Assembly (NCBI GenBank): GCA_017550385.1
Contig: JAFZPJ010000048.1
Coordinates: forward strand, 118,596 to 182,595
Reading direction: 5' to 3'
Origin: Clostridiales bacterium
GTDB taxonomy: Bacteria; Bacillota; Clostridia; Saccharofermentanales; Saccharofermentanaceae
DNA length: 64,000 nucleotides
Both the position numbers and the translations under genes were made by a program. The notes beneath the pieces were generated by a model. That model was not told the DNA's origin and did not search any database. It saw only the letters and a program-made list of their open reading frames with translations. Below, piece after piece: positions 1-8,618 of the stretch (its first letter is position 1; each line of letters opens with the position of its first letter).

Positions 1-908
1 ATATCGTAGAAATACAGACTGTCAGATAGCTTCTCTTCTGAACTGACATGCTTGGCATTTGTTCCGCAAACGATATTCGCGAGTTTTGACTTATCTGAAT
101 AAGTCTTTGCTGACAGCATGATCACCTCATGAAGCGAAGAAGGAAGCACATAGCAATCGGTGCCGATCTTATCAGCCACCCTTCCCAGAACATCCGGATA
201 GATCAGCGCCGAAGAACCGTAAAACTGTGATTTGTTGGTGATCACATACACACATTCTTCTGAAGGCATCTTTTCGTAATCAGGAAATAGTGCGGAAATA
301 CCTGATCTTGAATTACTGCCGATTATCTTCAACATCATGTCCTCGATCCTCATATGCGTGAACGGGAACATCTTGCGCGTATTCTTGAACGCAATATCGT
401 AAAGGAAATCCTCCGACCACTTCACAGATTCCGCAACATCGTTGGTAATCAGGAATCCGGATATCCCGTCTTCGCCTATTGATGTAATGGCGCGGTAAAC
501 GATGCTTAGATCTTCAAAATCCCGGTGCGGACAACCGGATATCAGTTCGAGATTATCCAGCGTATTTATCAGCTGGAATACTATCTTATCCGCATAGTCT
601 TCCAGCTTTGTGCCGCACAATTCCTTGGGAGCAAATCTGGCGGAACGTTCCAGGTATATGGCCTGCTTTGCCATCATGTTCTCAAAGTTACCTGTCTCCT
701 TATACTGCTCATACAGTCTCTCCATATAGAAGGTCGGCATTATAACGCCCTTCTTACTCTTCTTTTTGGGAACAACTATGATTCCCGTAAGCACCTGGTT
801 GACCTTCGGTACCTCATGGATCTTGAGTTCACAATCCTTGTACTTGGACGGAAGGTAATCCAGGAACTCGTTCATGACTCTCTCCTTAAACTCTTCGTAG
901 CTCAGCAT
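1..908 (-). CDS. DUF5688-like protein, C-terminus cut by the window edge
   Basis: An open frame runs from ATG at 908 to the window edge without a stop, about 302 residues. AGGAGG lies about 6 bases before the ATG. The N-terminus begins MLSYEEFKERVM and continues as a soluble mixed alpha/beta protein with no signal peptide or membrane segment. The pattern (an SYEEFKE start, a central YxxQ-rich helix, a late VYVITN strand) is like DUF5688 proteins, which are common and uncharacterised in Clostridia. The family call is from memory of the pattern. No function is assigned. It is separated from thiN by two hairpins and has its own promoter at 988-1016. Confidence 0.6.
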   Translation of the reverse strand, partial: MLSYEEFKERVMNEFLDYLPSKYKDCELKIHEVPKVNQVLTGIIVVPKKKSKKGVIMPTFYMERLYEQYKETGNFENMMAKQAIYLERSARFAPKELCGTKLEDYADKIVFQLINTLDNLELISGCPHRDFEDLSIVYRAITSIGEDGISGFLITNDVAESVKWSEDFLYDIAFKNTRKMFPFTHMRIEDMMLKIIGSNSRSGISALFPDYEKMPSEECVYVITNKSQFYGSSALIYPDVLGRVADKIGTDCYVLPSSLHEVIMLSAKTYSDKSKLANIVCGTNAKHVSSEEKLSDSLYFYD

Positions 909-937
909 ATTCGTGCCTCCTTAAATAAAAAATCGCA

Positions 938-969
938 ACAAAAAACGCACCGGCCAATTCCGATGCGTT
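938..969 (-). terminator. Intrinsic-terminator-like hairpin in the leader of the DUF5688 gene
   Basis: Arms 960-969 and 944-953 pair over 10 positions with one G-U in the minus-strand RNA and a 6-base loop. A run of six T follows on the minus strand (938-943). It sits downstream of the predicted promoter at 988-1016 and upstream of the ribosome site at about 914-919, so it is either an attenuator or a second terminator for thiN readthrough. Confidence 0.65.
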
Positions 970-987
970 CTTTGTTACGTCATTTTA

Positions 988-1016
988 ATGATATTGGGTT
1001 TTAGAGTCTCATTCAA
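988..1016 (-). promoter_or_regulatory. Sigma-A type promoter for the DUF5688 gene
   Basis: Minus strand TTGAAT (1011-1016), 17-base spacer, TATCAT (988-993). Transcription would begin near 981, about 12 bases before the leader hairpin. Confidence 0.55.
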
Positions 1017-1065
1017 TACTCCATAGTCTCAATTTTAGGGGGTAAAAAACCAAATCTCGGAGTTC

Positions 1066-1097
1066 CAAAAACCGCCTAAGCCTACAGGCATAAGGCG
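1066..1097 (-). terminator. Rho-independent terminator after thiN
   Basis: Minus-strand CGCC...GGCG imperfect hairpin (arms about 1087-1097 and 1073-1082) followed by GTTTTT. It starts 1 base after the thiN stop, so it closes the long def-thiN operon. Confidence 0.65.
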
Positions 1098-1754
1098 TTA
1101 AGCCTCTTCTGTTACGATAACGGCAAGAATACCCTCTCCGATCGAAACCGAGAACTCCGAAGCACCATCAACCGGATGGTTGCAAAACGAATATGTCTTA
1201 CCTGCGATCAGTTCTCCGCCGTTAAGGCTGTAATAGAGTCCTGTGGTAGTAACATCTTTTACGCTTGAATCAAAACTGAGAGGAACAAGTGACACTGCAA
1301 GCTTAATCTCGTACTGCGTAAGATCAACGGTAATACTGTCTTTACCGCTCATAAGGAACACTCTTGTAATGCCGTCCGTCAACACTATTCTCTTATGCTT
1401 ACCGGCAAGCGCTGCGGCAAGCTGAATATTCCCGATAACATGATCGAGCCTGACGTTAATCCCGAGTGGACAGACAATGGTAACTTCTGATCCGTCCGGA
1501 ATACGGTTCAAAGCAATCTCCGTATCAGTCCAGTCCTTCTCGATCTCGAGTTTCTGTACGGGGATATCGTGCTCTTCAATATATGACAGACCTTCCTGAG
1601 TAATGGAATCCAGATCTCCGACTACAAGTTCGGGAATAATCGAATGCTTACATGCAAAATCCGTTCCGCCGTCTGCGCAGATTATATGATCTGCGCGGAC
1701 AGCACTAAGAGCTTCATCCTTCAGTGGACCTCCGGTAATTACGCAGTAATGCAT
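1098..1754 (-). CDS. thiN: Thiamine pyrophosphokinase
   Basis: Makes thiamine diphosphate from thiamine and ATP in the cytosol. The N-terminus (HYCVITGGPL), the ICADGG strand-loop, the GDLDSI motif and the DWTDTEIAL segment are the ThiN nucleotide- and metal-binding signatures, and RLDHVIGN follows. About 218 residues is normal for the family. ATG at 1754 is preferred; a TTG at 1772 is possible but extends into the rpe 3' end and adds residues not typical of homologs. It overlaps rpe by 16 bases, so translation is probably coupled. It is the last gene of the rsgA-rpe-thiN part of the operon, as in many Bacillota. Confidence 0.93.
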   Translation of the reverse strand: MHYCVITGGPLKDEALSAVRADHIICADGGTDFACKHSIIPELVVGDLDSITQEGLSYIEEHDIPVQKLEIEKDWTDTEIALNRIPDGSEVTIVCPLGINVRLDHVIGNIQLAAALAGKHKRIVLTDGITRVFLMSGKDSITVDLTQYEIKLAVSLVPLSFDSSVKDVTTTGLYYSLNGGELIAGKTYSFCNHPVDGASEFSVSIGEGILAVIVTEEA

Positions 1755-2398
1755 GCAGACAGTTCCGAACAAGCCTTGCCCGGTTCCTCTTTCGCGAATA
1801 CGGCGCTGCCCGTTACAAATAACCTTGCTCCGGCATCGTACACGGTCTTGATGGTATCTGAATTAATACCGCCGTCGACAGACAGCCATGCAGTTGAACC
1901 TGTCTCATCCAGAGCCTTACGGACAGCTGCGATCCTGTCCAACGACTCAGGCATGAAGTCCTGTCCGCCGAATCCGGGTCTTACAGTCATAACGAGCAAG
2001 AGTTCGCACTTGTCTGCGAAAGGCAGTATCTTCTCGATAGGAGTATCCGGGTGAATGGCAACGCCTGCCTCGCATCCGTATGAATGGATCTCATCGATAA
2101 GCGCAATGGGATCATCGGAACACTCCACGTGGAATGTGATGATATCAGAACCGGCATCGGCAAAAGCCTTGGCATACTTGCCGGGGTTAGTGATCATGAG
2201 GTGTGTATAGAACTTAAGGTCGGTATACTTACGGATGGATTTGATAACCGGAAGTCCGAAAGAGATATTCTCTACGTAATGACCGTCCATAACGTCGAAA
2301 TGCAGATACTTAACGCTATTTGCCACCGCATCTATATCTCTCATCAAATATCCGAAATCCGCCGCCAGCAGCGACGGTGCCAACTCAAAATCCGCCAT
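1739..2398 (-). CDS. rpe: Ribulose-phosphate 3-epimerase
   Basis: Interconverts D-ribulose 5-phosphate and D-xylulose 5-phosphate in the pentose phosphate pathway. It is a 219-residue TIM barrel. Visible signatures are LAPSLLAADF at the start, HFDVMDGHYV (metal-binding His and Asp), HLMI, TVRPGFGGQ (phosphate-binding loop), SVDGGI with the second catalytic Asp, and FVTGSAVF near the end. The length is normal. The start ATG overlaps the rsgA stop as ATGA, so the two are translationally coupled. Confidence 0.96.
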   Translation of the reverse strand: MADFELAPSLLAADFGYLMRDIDAVANSVKYLHFDVMDGHYVENISFGLPVIKSIRKYTDLKFYTHLMITNPGKYAKAFADAGSDIITFHVECSDDPIALIDEIHSYGCEAGVAIHPDTPIEKILPFADKCELLLVMTVRPGFGGQDFMPESLDRIAAVRKALDETGSTAWLSVDGGINSDTIKTVYDAGARLFVTGSAVFAKEEPGKACSELSACITA

Positions 2399-3315
2399 CA
2401 GGCTTTCCTCCGCTTATAATTGTTACGTTCATTATATAACTCTTCGCTGAACTCGCGGTAACGATTATACCGCTCCTGACCGATTTGTCCCAGCGAAAGT
2501 GCATCTCTTACCACACAGCCTTCTTCTTTGATGTGTCTGCAGTCATCATACTTACATTTGCCGGTAAACTTATATATTTCCGGATAACCAGCAGGTACCT
2601 CTTTATATCCGATACCGAGCTGAAGCAGTGACAGGGATGTGAATCCCGGCGTATCAGTAATGAATCCTTCTCCGAAGTCAAACAGCTCAACATGCCTTGT
2701 CGTATGTCTTCCGCGCTTGAGCTTCTTGGAGATGGTACCGACTTCCATATGCTCTTTGCCTATTATCCTGTTGCACAGAGTACTCTTACCTACACCTGAA
2801 GGTCCTGCAAATGCAGCTATTCCTTTACCGGTGATGCTCTCCAGTGCTTCAGCCGTAACAGGACAATCCTTGGAAGATACGAGAACCTGATAACCGCATG
2901 CAGAATACTCATCAAGATATTTGGCGGCCGCCTCCTTACCGAGATCTTCCTTGGTAAACACGATCAAAGGAGTGATATCAAGGTTGGCTGATATGATAAG
3001 GAGCTTATCGAGAAGCTTAAGATCAGGCTCCGGGTCGGTTACCGAGAACGTAAGGATAAGATAATCGACATTTGCTACCGGCGGTCTGACCAGATTATTC
3101 TTCCTCGGAAGGATCTTAGTAATAACGTAAGGCAGATCCGGATCACCGGATGGCTCTATGGTAACTCTGTCGCCGGCCTGAGGAACGATATCTCCAAGCC
3201 TGAGACCGCCTCTGATCTGACAGGCAACTCTATCCTTGCCGCCGTCAATGCAGACGCTGTATGCGCCGCCGACGCCTTTTGTGATTACACCCTGTATATC
3301 TCCAGCCACAAACAC
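2398..3315 (-). CDS. rsgA: Ribosome small-subunit-dependent GTPase RsgA
   Basis: Circularly permuted GTPase that assists 30S maturation. Order in the 305-residue protein: N-terminal OB fold (about 1-65), then G4 (FTKED) before G1 (GPSGVGKST) and G3 (DTPG), which is the permutation diagnostic of RsgA/YloQ. A C-terminal zinc knuckle reads CKYDDCRHIKEEGC. The start is GTG, which directly follows the TAA of prkC; a second GTG two codons later is an alternative. Lying between a PASTA kinase and rpe is the usual Bacillota context, and RsgA is a known substrate of PrkC in B. subtilis. Confidence 0.96.
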   Translation of the reverse strand: MFVAGDIQGVITKGVGGAYSVCIDGGKDRVACQIRGGLRLGDIVPQAGDRVTIEPSGDPDLPYVITKILPRKNNLVRPPVANVDYLILTFSVTDPEPDLKLLDKLLIISANLDITPLIVFTKEDLGKEAAAKYLDEYSACGYQVLVSSKDCPVTAEALESITGKGIAAFAGPSGVGKSTLCNRIIGKEHMEVGTISKKLKRGRHTTRHVELFDFGEGFITDTPGFTSLSLLQLGIGYKEVPAGYPEIYKFTGKCKYDDCRHIKEEGCVVRDALSLGQIGQERYNRYREFSEELYNERNNYKRRKA

Positions 3316-5403
3316 TTAGAATCCGAAGCCGCCACCGCCCTGATTCTCCTGCGACTGCGAAGAGGTTTCAGAAGATTCAGAAGACTCACTTGGAGGAGTT
3401 GTTGGTACAGGTGTCGGAGTCGGTGTAGGCGTAGGAGCCGCCTTGAACACAGCCGTATAGGTCGTATCGCCGGCCTGAGCTATAAATGTATAAGTATTCG
3501 AATAAGCAACCGTGTTACCGAATCCGTCTGTCCAGTAATCGAACGCATAGCCTTCAGAAGGAGTTGCCGTAAGAGTTACCTGAGTGCCCTGATCGTACTG
3601 ACCTGCACCGGATACTGAACCGCTGCCGTTGGTATTGACCGTAATGTTAGCCTGAGGGGGCGTCGGAGTCGGAGTACCGCCGTTGTTATAGTCCTCCTGG
3701 GTTCCGATATAAAGAAGGATCGTAGAATTCCTTGCTACAGATGTTCCCGGAACAGGATCAGAATACATGATAACCTTCTGGGAATCAGGAAGAGCCATGA
3801 CTTCAGGGCTTCCGTTAAAGCTGTAGTTAAGGCTTGCATCTGTAAGTATAGGAGCAGCAGCTTCAACAGTCATTCCCGCTACATCAGGAACAACGCTGCT
3901 GGTAGGCTCGGTAGCATAGATAATGACGATCGAATCGCCGGGAGCTACCTGAGATCCTGCCTCAGGCTCAGTCCTGATAACGAGACCGGGCTCAACCTCT
4001 TCAGAAGATTCAGATCTGAGCGATACATTGAGTCCAAGATTGGAAAGCGCAGTATAAGCATCCTGATAGTTCATCGTCGAATAATCGGACAGGATGATAG
4101 AATCGGATGTTGAAGATACTGTAAGAAGGATAGTGCTCAAAGTGCTGTCCTTGGAGATCGTTACGCCTTCTGCGATGCTCTGTGCAAGTACGATGCCGGG
4201 TTCCTTGTCATCGGTCTCCTCATACTTGATCTCATACTTGACCTCATTAGCATCAAGTTCCTTCGTAACTTCATCAATAGTCATTCCGACGTAATTGCCG
4301 ACGACATAATCCATATTCTCGGTAATCGTGGTATTGTTCTGGACCGCATTGATAACAAGTGAACCAAGGGCTACAAGGACGCCGATTATTGCAACGATTA
4401 TGAGAACGAGCAGGATATTGTCCCTGAGTCTTGATAATCTTCTTGACTCAGCGCTCTTCTCGATCTCGCTGATCTTATCGTAACTGGGCTCCTGCCTGAA
4501 TGAGATATTAGTCTCGGTAGGTTCAGCCACGGGAGTGTTGGTTATAACGCCATATACTCCGTTAGGATCAACAAGGAGCGAATCGAGCTCCGTTACCATC
4601 TGACGCATCGTCGTATAGCGCTTCTCAGGTGACTTCTGCATACACTTGTTGATGATCGCATCGAGACCTGCGGGGATTCCCGGCATTATGGAAGATGCTA
4701 CCGGAGGTGTCTCCTGAAGATGCTTGACGGCAATTGCAACATTGGACTCGCCGTCGAAAGGAACTCTTCCAGTAACCATCTCAAAGAGGGTTACACCGAG
4801 AGAATAGATGTCTGACTGAGGTCCGACATTGCTGCCCCTTGCCTGCTCCGGCGAGAAGTAGTGAACTGAACCCATGGCGCCGCCGGTCATGGTTATAGTC
4901 GTGCTGGATGCAGCGCGTGCGATGCCGAAGTCGGTTATTTTCGCGATCTTATCTCTTGTGATAAGGATGTTCTGAGGCTTGATGTCCCTGTGAACGATGC
5001 CGTTGGAGTGAGCATAGTCGAGAGCCAGGCCGATCTGGATAACGATAGGTACCGCATGCTTCCAATCGAGGTGTCCGTTCTGGTTAATGAGGTCCTTAAC
5101 AGTTATACCGTCAACGTATTCCTGAACGATATAACGGAATGTGCCTTCGTGACCGACGCCGAAGACCTTAACGATGTTGTTCTGCTTGAGCGATGATACG
5201 GCCTTAGCCTCCGTATCGAACCTTCTGATAAAATCCTCGTCTGATGAGAATTCGGGCTTCAATATCTTAATAGCGACATTGCTGCCTGTTTCCATATCTA
5301 TTCCGAGATAGACATTGGCCATACCGCCGCTTCCAATGAGGCGGACGATCCTGTATTTATTTGCAAATACCATGCCCTCGGGGCCATGTGCCTGATTTGC
5401 CAT
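3316..5403 (-). CDS. prkC: PASTA-domain serine/threonine protein kinase with extra C-terminal InlB-like repeat
   Basis: Membrane kinase that senses muropeptides or lipid II. Residues about 1-280 are a Hanks kinase: SGGMANVY glycine loop, VAIKIL lysine, HRDIKPQN catalytic loop, DFG. One membrane span lies near 327-355. Three PASTA repeats follow (about 360-575), fewer or more than homologs depending on genus. After them comes a roughly 70-residue segment beginning ITVNTNGSGS and ending YTAVF, which resembles divergent InlB B-repeat domains, then a TP-repeat linker, a Ser/Glu-rich stretch and GGGGFGF. The extra domain is unusual for PrkC. It is 19 bases after the PP2C gene, its expected opposing phosphatase. 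Confidence 0.95.
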   Translation of the reverse strand: MANQAHGPEGMVFANKYRIVRLIGSGGMANVYLGIDMETGSNVAIKILKPEFSSDEDFIRRFDTEAKAVSSLKQNNIVKVFGVGHEGTFRYIVQEYVDGITVKDLINQNGHLDWKHAVPIVIQIGLALDYAHSNGIVHRDIKPQNILITRDKIAKITDFGIARAASSTTITMTGGAMGSVHYFSPEQARGSNVGPQSDIYSLGVTLFEMVTGRVPFDGESNVAIAVKHLQETPPVASSIMPGIPAGLDAIINKCMQKSPEKRYTTMRQMVTELDSLLVDPNGVYGVITNTPVAEPTETNISFRQEPSYDKISEIEKSAESRRLSRLRDNILLVLIIVAIIGVLVALGSLVINAVQNNTTITENMDYVVGNYVGMTIDEVTKELDANEVKYEIKYEETDDKEPGIVLAQSIAEGVTISKDSTLSTILLTVSSTSDSIILSDYSTMNYQDAYTALSNLGLNVSLRSESSEEVEPGLVIRTEPEAGSQVAPGDSIVIIYATEPTSSVVPDVAGMTVEAAAPILTDASLNYSFNGSPEVMALPDSQKVIMYSDPVPGTSVARNSTILLYIGTQEDYNNGGTPTPTPPQANITVNTNGSGSVSGAGQYDQGTQVTLTATPSEGYAFDYWTDGFGNTVAYSNTYTFIAQAGDTTYTAVFKAAPTPTPTPTPVPTTPPSESSESSETSSQSQENQGGGGFGF

Positions 5404-5422
5404 TCTTTCCTAACTCCCGTCT

Positions 5423-6160
5423 TTATGCTTTAAGACTTGTATTGCCTATCAAAACAGTCATATTGTCGGTGCTCCGGTTGGAGCTTGCTGAATCTATCAG
5501 TCTCTGACAGACCCTGTTCAGATCCGATCTGTCGCGCAATGCGGAGGCCCAATCCTCTTTATTCAGGAAGGCGTAAAGCCCGTCAGAACAAAGGACCACC
5601 AAATCGCCATAAATTATATTATAACTATAAATGTCCGGATGTAAAAATTGATTTTCTCCAAGCACTTTAACTAGTCGGTTGCGGCCAGGGTGAACTTTTG
5701 CCTCCTCGCCTGTGATGCTTCCCTCTATAACGAGCTGTGCTGCCTGGTTATGGTCCTGCGTCAGCCTTCTTATCTCCTTACCGTGGCAAAGATAACACCT
5801 GGTATCGCCTATATGAGCGATGGTAAGCGTCTGTCCTTTGACAAGAGCGGCCGTAAGCGTCGTGCACATTCCGATCCTTTCCCTGTGCTCTGCGCAGTCA
5901 AGAAGGATCTTAACGTTTGCCTTATTGAAAACTGAAGTAAGCAGAGAACCGACATTCTCGTCACTGCAGCCGGGAAGTGAATTGTTAAGTTCAGACAGAA
6001 CGGACTTAACGGCAATGCTGCTGGCTATCTCTCCGCAGACCTCGCCTCCCAGGCCGTCAGCTACGGCCATACACATATAATCGCCTATCTGCTCGAATCC
6101 GTAAGAATCTTCGTTCTTATCCCTTACCGGGCCCTTGTCAGACAAAGCGCAGCAGATCAT
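5423..6160 (-). CDS. stp: PP2C-family serine/threonine phosphatase
   Basis: Removes phosphate from PrkC and its targets. The 245-residue catalytic domain has all PP2C metal motifs: RDKNEDSYG, ADGLGG, HIGDTRCY, SDGLY and DNMTVLI. It has no membrane segment, so it is cytosolic. The ATG overlaps the rlmN stop as ATGA, and prkC follows after 19 bases. The stp-prkC pair is a standard reversible phosphorylation module in Gram-positive bacteria. A second, unrelated PP2C gene lies at 50410-51501. Confidence 0.95.
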   Translation of the reverse strand: MICCALSDKGPVRDKNEDSYGFEQIGDYMCMAVADGLGGEVCGEIASSIAVKSVLSELNNSLPGCSDENVGSLLTSVFNKANVKILLDCAEHRERIGMCTTLTAALVKGQTLTIAHIGDTRCYLCHGKEIRRLTQDHNQAAQLVIEGSITGEEAKVHPGRNRLVKVLGENQFLHPDIYSYNIIYGDLVVLCSDGLYAFLNKEDWASALRDRSDLNRVCQRLIDSASSNRSTDNMTVLIGNTSLKA

Positions 6161-7194
6161 GTTCTGCCTTCCTCTACGCTTCTTCTCAGCTGGCCGCAGG
6201 CAGCCATGATATCGGTGCCCATCTCGCGCCTTAACGTCGCATTGATACCGGCAGCTTCAAGTGTCTGCTGGAAACGCCTTACATGATCCTTTGAACTTCT
6301 TCTGTAGTCAGAACCAGGAAATTCGTTTGCTGCGATCAGGTTCACATTGCAGAGCATGCCGGAGATCAGCTTGGCAAGCGCTTTCGCATGGGCTTCAGAA
6401 TCGTTCTTACCGGCAAACAGGCTGTACTCGAACGTTATCCTTCTATGGGTAGTGCCCGTATATCTCCTGCATGCAGCGATAAGATCCGGAAGCGCATACT
6501 TGCGCGCGATCGGCATAAGCTCACTTCTGAGCGTATCGTCCGGAGCATGAAGTGATATCGCGAGATTGACCTGCAGATCCAATGCAGTGAACTCATCGAT
6601 CTTATCGACCAGTCCGCATGTGGATACCGTAATATGTCTCGCACCCAGGTTCAAGCCTTCGCTGTCCGTAGCAAGTCTGATGAACCCGATGGTATTATCA
6701 AAATTATCAAAAGGTTCTCCGATACCCATGACAACAACGCTGTGGATACGTTCACCAACATGTCTCTGAGAGAGGATGACCTGAGCGAGCATCTCGCCTG
6801 AGGTCAAAGATCTTCCGAAACCAAGCTTTGCGGATGCGCAGAAAGTGCATCCCATCTTGCATCCGGCTTGCGAGGAGATGCAGATCGACAGTCCTGTCTT
6901 ATAACGCATGATAACAGTCTCGATAACATTGCCGTCATAGAGTCTGTATACGAGCTTGACCGTACCGTCTATCTGAGAGACAAACTCATTGATCACCGTC
7001 ATGCCGTTGAAGATAAAGTCTTCTTCGAGCTTTGCTCTCAAGTCTTTGGGAATGTTTGTCATCTCAGAAGTATCTATGACTCCGGAAGACAGCCATTTAT
7101 ATATCTGTTTTGCTCTGAAAGAAGGAACATGCTGCGATTCGCACCATGTCTTAAGTTCATCTATCGTCAGGTCAAGACAAAACTTATCAGCCAC
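6157..7194 (-). CDS. rlmN: Dual-specificity 23S rRNA/tRNA adenine-C2 methyltransferase RlmN
   Basis: Radical SAM enzyme that methylates A2503 of 23S rRNA and A37 of some tRNAs. The CxxxCxxC cluster motif reads CKMGCTFC, MGIGEPFDN is the SAM-binding GEP region, and the C-terminal MGTDIMAACGQL holds the second catalytic cysteine; the first is in the ISTCGLV-like segment. Length 345 is normal. GTG start immediately after the rsmB stop, with AAGGA just upstream. The position between rsmB and stp matches B. subtilis. Confidence 0.96.
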   Translation of the reverse strand: MADKFCLDLTIDELKTWCESQHVPSFRAKQIYKWLSSGVIDTSEMTNIPKDLRAKLEEDFIFNGMTVINEFVSQIDGTVKLVYRLYDGNVIETVIMRYKTGLSICISSQAGCKMGCTFCASAKLGFGRSLTSGEMLAQVILSQRHVGERIHSVVVMGIGEPFDNFDNTIGFIRLATDSEGLNLGARHITVSTCGLVDKIDEFTALDLQVNLAISLHAPDDTLRSELMPIARKYALPDLIAACRRYTGTTHRRITFEYSLFAGKNDSEAHAKALAKLISGMLCNVNLIAANEFPGSDYRRSSKDHVRRFQQTLEAAGINATLRREMGTDIMAACGQLRRSVEEGRT

Positions 7195-8610
7195 TTATTC
7201 CTTATCCTTCTTATCTCGTTCCATCCTGCAGATGAAGAATCCCTCACAGCCGTCGGTATCAGGGAACAAGGTTATCCTTCCCTCCGACAGTTCTTCTTCT
7301 CTTGCCTCATCGATCTCAAGTGAAGAAGGCAGATAAGCCTTGATGGGAACCGTATGGAAATTCTTATGTTTCTCAAGGAAGGCATCTACCTGTTCGCCGT
7401 TCTCATCACTGTTAAGAGTACATGTGCAATATACGAGAGTTCCGCCCGGACAGACCATCTTGGCAGCCTGCTCGAGTATCTCGGCCTGAACGGAGATCAG
7501 TGCTTCTATATCGTCATAAGTGATCTTCTGTCTGATATCAGGCTTCTTGCCTATAAGTCCGAGTCCGCTGCAGGGAACATCACAGAGGACGAGATCGTAG
7601 GATTTACGCGCATCCTTATCCTTGGCGATCTTGGAAGCATCCTGGCATTTGACCGTAACGCAGTCCAAGCCCAGCCTTGCACAGTTCTCTTTGATAAGCT
7701 CAGTGCGCGACTCGTTGATATCAAGCGATGTAATCTCGCAATTGCCGCCGCAAAGCTCTGCCATATGAGTCGTCTTACCTCCCGGAGCAGCACAGCAGTC
7801 AAGGATCTTATCTCCTTCCTTCGGATCTGCAATGACCGAAGCGAGCATAGCTGCCTCACCCTGAATGAACGCACCGTATTTGGTAAAAGCATCAGTCTGC
7901 TCAATACCCCTGACACCGCCGTCTATCGCGACACAATTTGGCATAAAACTTCCGTGAACGGCACCAAAACCATCCTTGGCAAGGCTCTCGATAAGTTCAT
8001 CCTGCGAGATCTTAGCAGGATCGAACCTTACTTTGGTCTTGATCGGATCCAAGAATGCCTGTCCAATCTCAAAAGCTCTCTGCTTACCGAAGTCTTTCTT
8101 CAGCACGCCGTATATCTCCGGTTTAAGAGATACTCTTATTCCGGGCTTGTACTGGTCAAGATACTTCTTTGCCTCAGGTGCCTTACAATACTTGCGAAGA
8201 ACTGCGTTGACGAAGCCTGAAGCCTTGCCGTTGTATTTCTTAGCGATCTCTACTGCAGAATCACACACTGCATAGTCAGGGATATCGTTGCCAAACTGAA
8301 GCTGCCATACGGACATCCTTACTATCGTCCTTGATACGGGATCCATTTCTTCCGGAGCTTCTTTTGTAATGTGTCTTACGAGAAAATCTATGGCAAATGA
8401 ATAAGTAAGCGTTCCATAGAGCATAGCTCTTACGAAGTTTAAGTTCTTGCCCATGGAAGAAGCGATCTTATCAGCCTTCTTGATAACAAGGTTGGAGAAA
8501 GCGCCTTCCTCATATACCTGATAGAGCATGAGAAAACACAGTTCTCTCTCGTTTCCGCTCTCGATAAGGTTAGTTATATCCTTCTTTTTGTATCTTACTT
8601 CAGTACTCAT
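7195..8610 (-). CDS. rsmB: 16S rRNA cytosine-C5 methyltransferase RsmB
   Basis: Methylates C967 (E. coli numbering) of 16S rRNA. The 471-residue protein has an N-terminal NusB-like RNA-binding domain (about 10-150) and a C-terminal Rossmann methyltransferase. Motif I is CCAAPGGKTTHMAEL, motif IV is CDVPCSGLG with the catalytic PC, and CTCTLN carries the second cysteine. The N-terminus has a longer leader than usual (about 20 residues before the NusB fold). Eight bases separate it from fmt. Confidence 0.95.
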   Translation of the reverse strand: MSTEVRYKKKDITNLIESGNERELCFLMLYQVYEEGAFSNLVIKKADKIASSMGKNLNFVRAMLYGTLTYSFAIDFLVRHITKEAPEEMDPVSRTIVRMSVWQLQFGNDIPDYAVCDSAVEIAKKYNGKASGFVNAVLRKYCKAPEAKKYLDQYKPGIRVSLKPEIYGVLKKDFGKQRAFEIGQAFLDPIKTKVRFDPAKISQDELIESLAKDGFGAVHGSFMPNCVAIDGGVRGIEQTDAFTKYGAFIQGEAAMLASVIADPKEGDKILDCCAAPGGKTTHMAELCGGNCEITSLDINESRTELIKENCARLGLDCVTVKCQDASKIAKDKDARKSYDLVLCDVPCSGLGLIGKKPDIRQKITYDDIEALISVQAEILEQAAKMVCPGGTLVYCTCTLNSDENGEQVDAFLEKHKNFHTVPIKAYLPSSLEIDEAREEELSEGRITLFPDTDGCEGFFICRMERDKKDKE

Positions 8611-8618
8611 ATATGACC

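Noticed and set aside
525-1004. 159-residue open frame on the plus strand
   Set aside because: Lies antisense to the DUF5688 gene and its leader, with no ribosome site or family similarity.
7354-8220. 288-residue open frame antisense to rsmB
   Set aside because: Shadow frame of a strongly coding gene, with no supporting motif.
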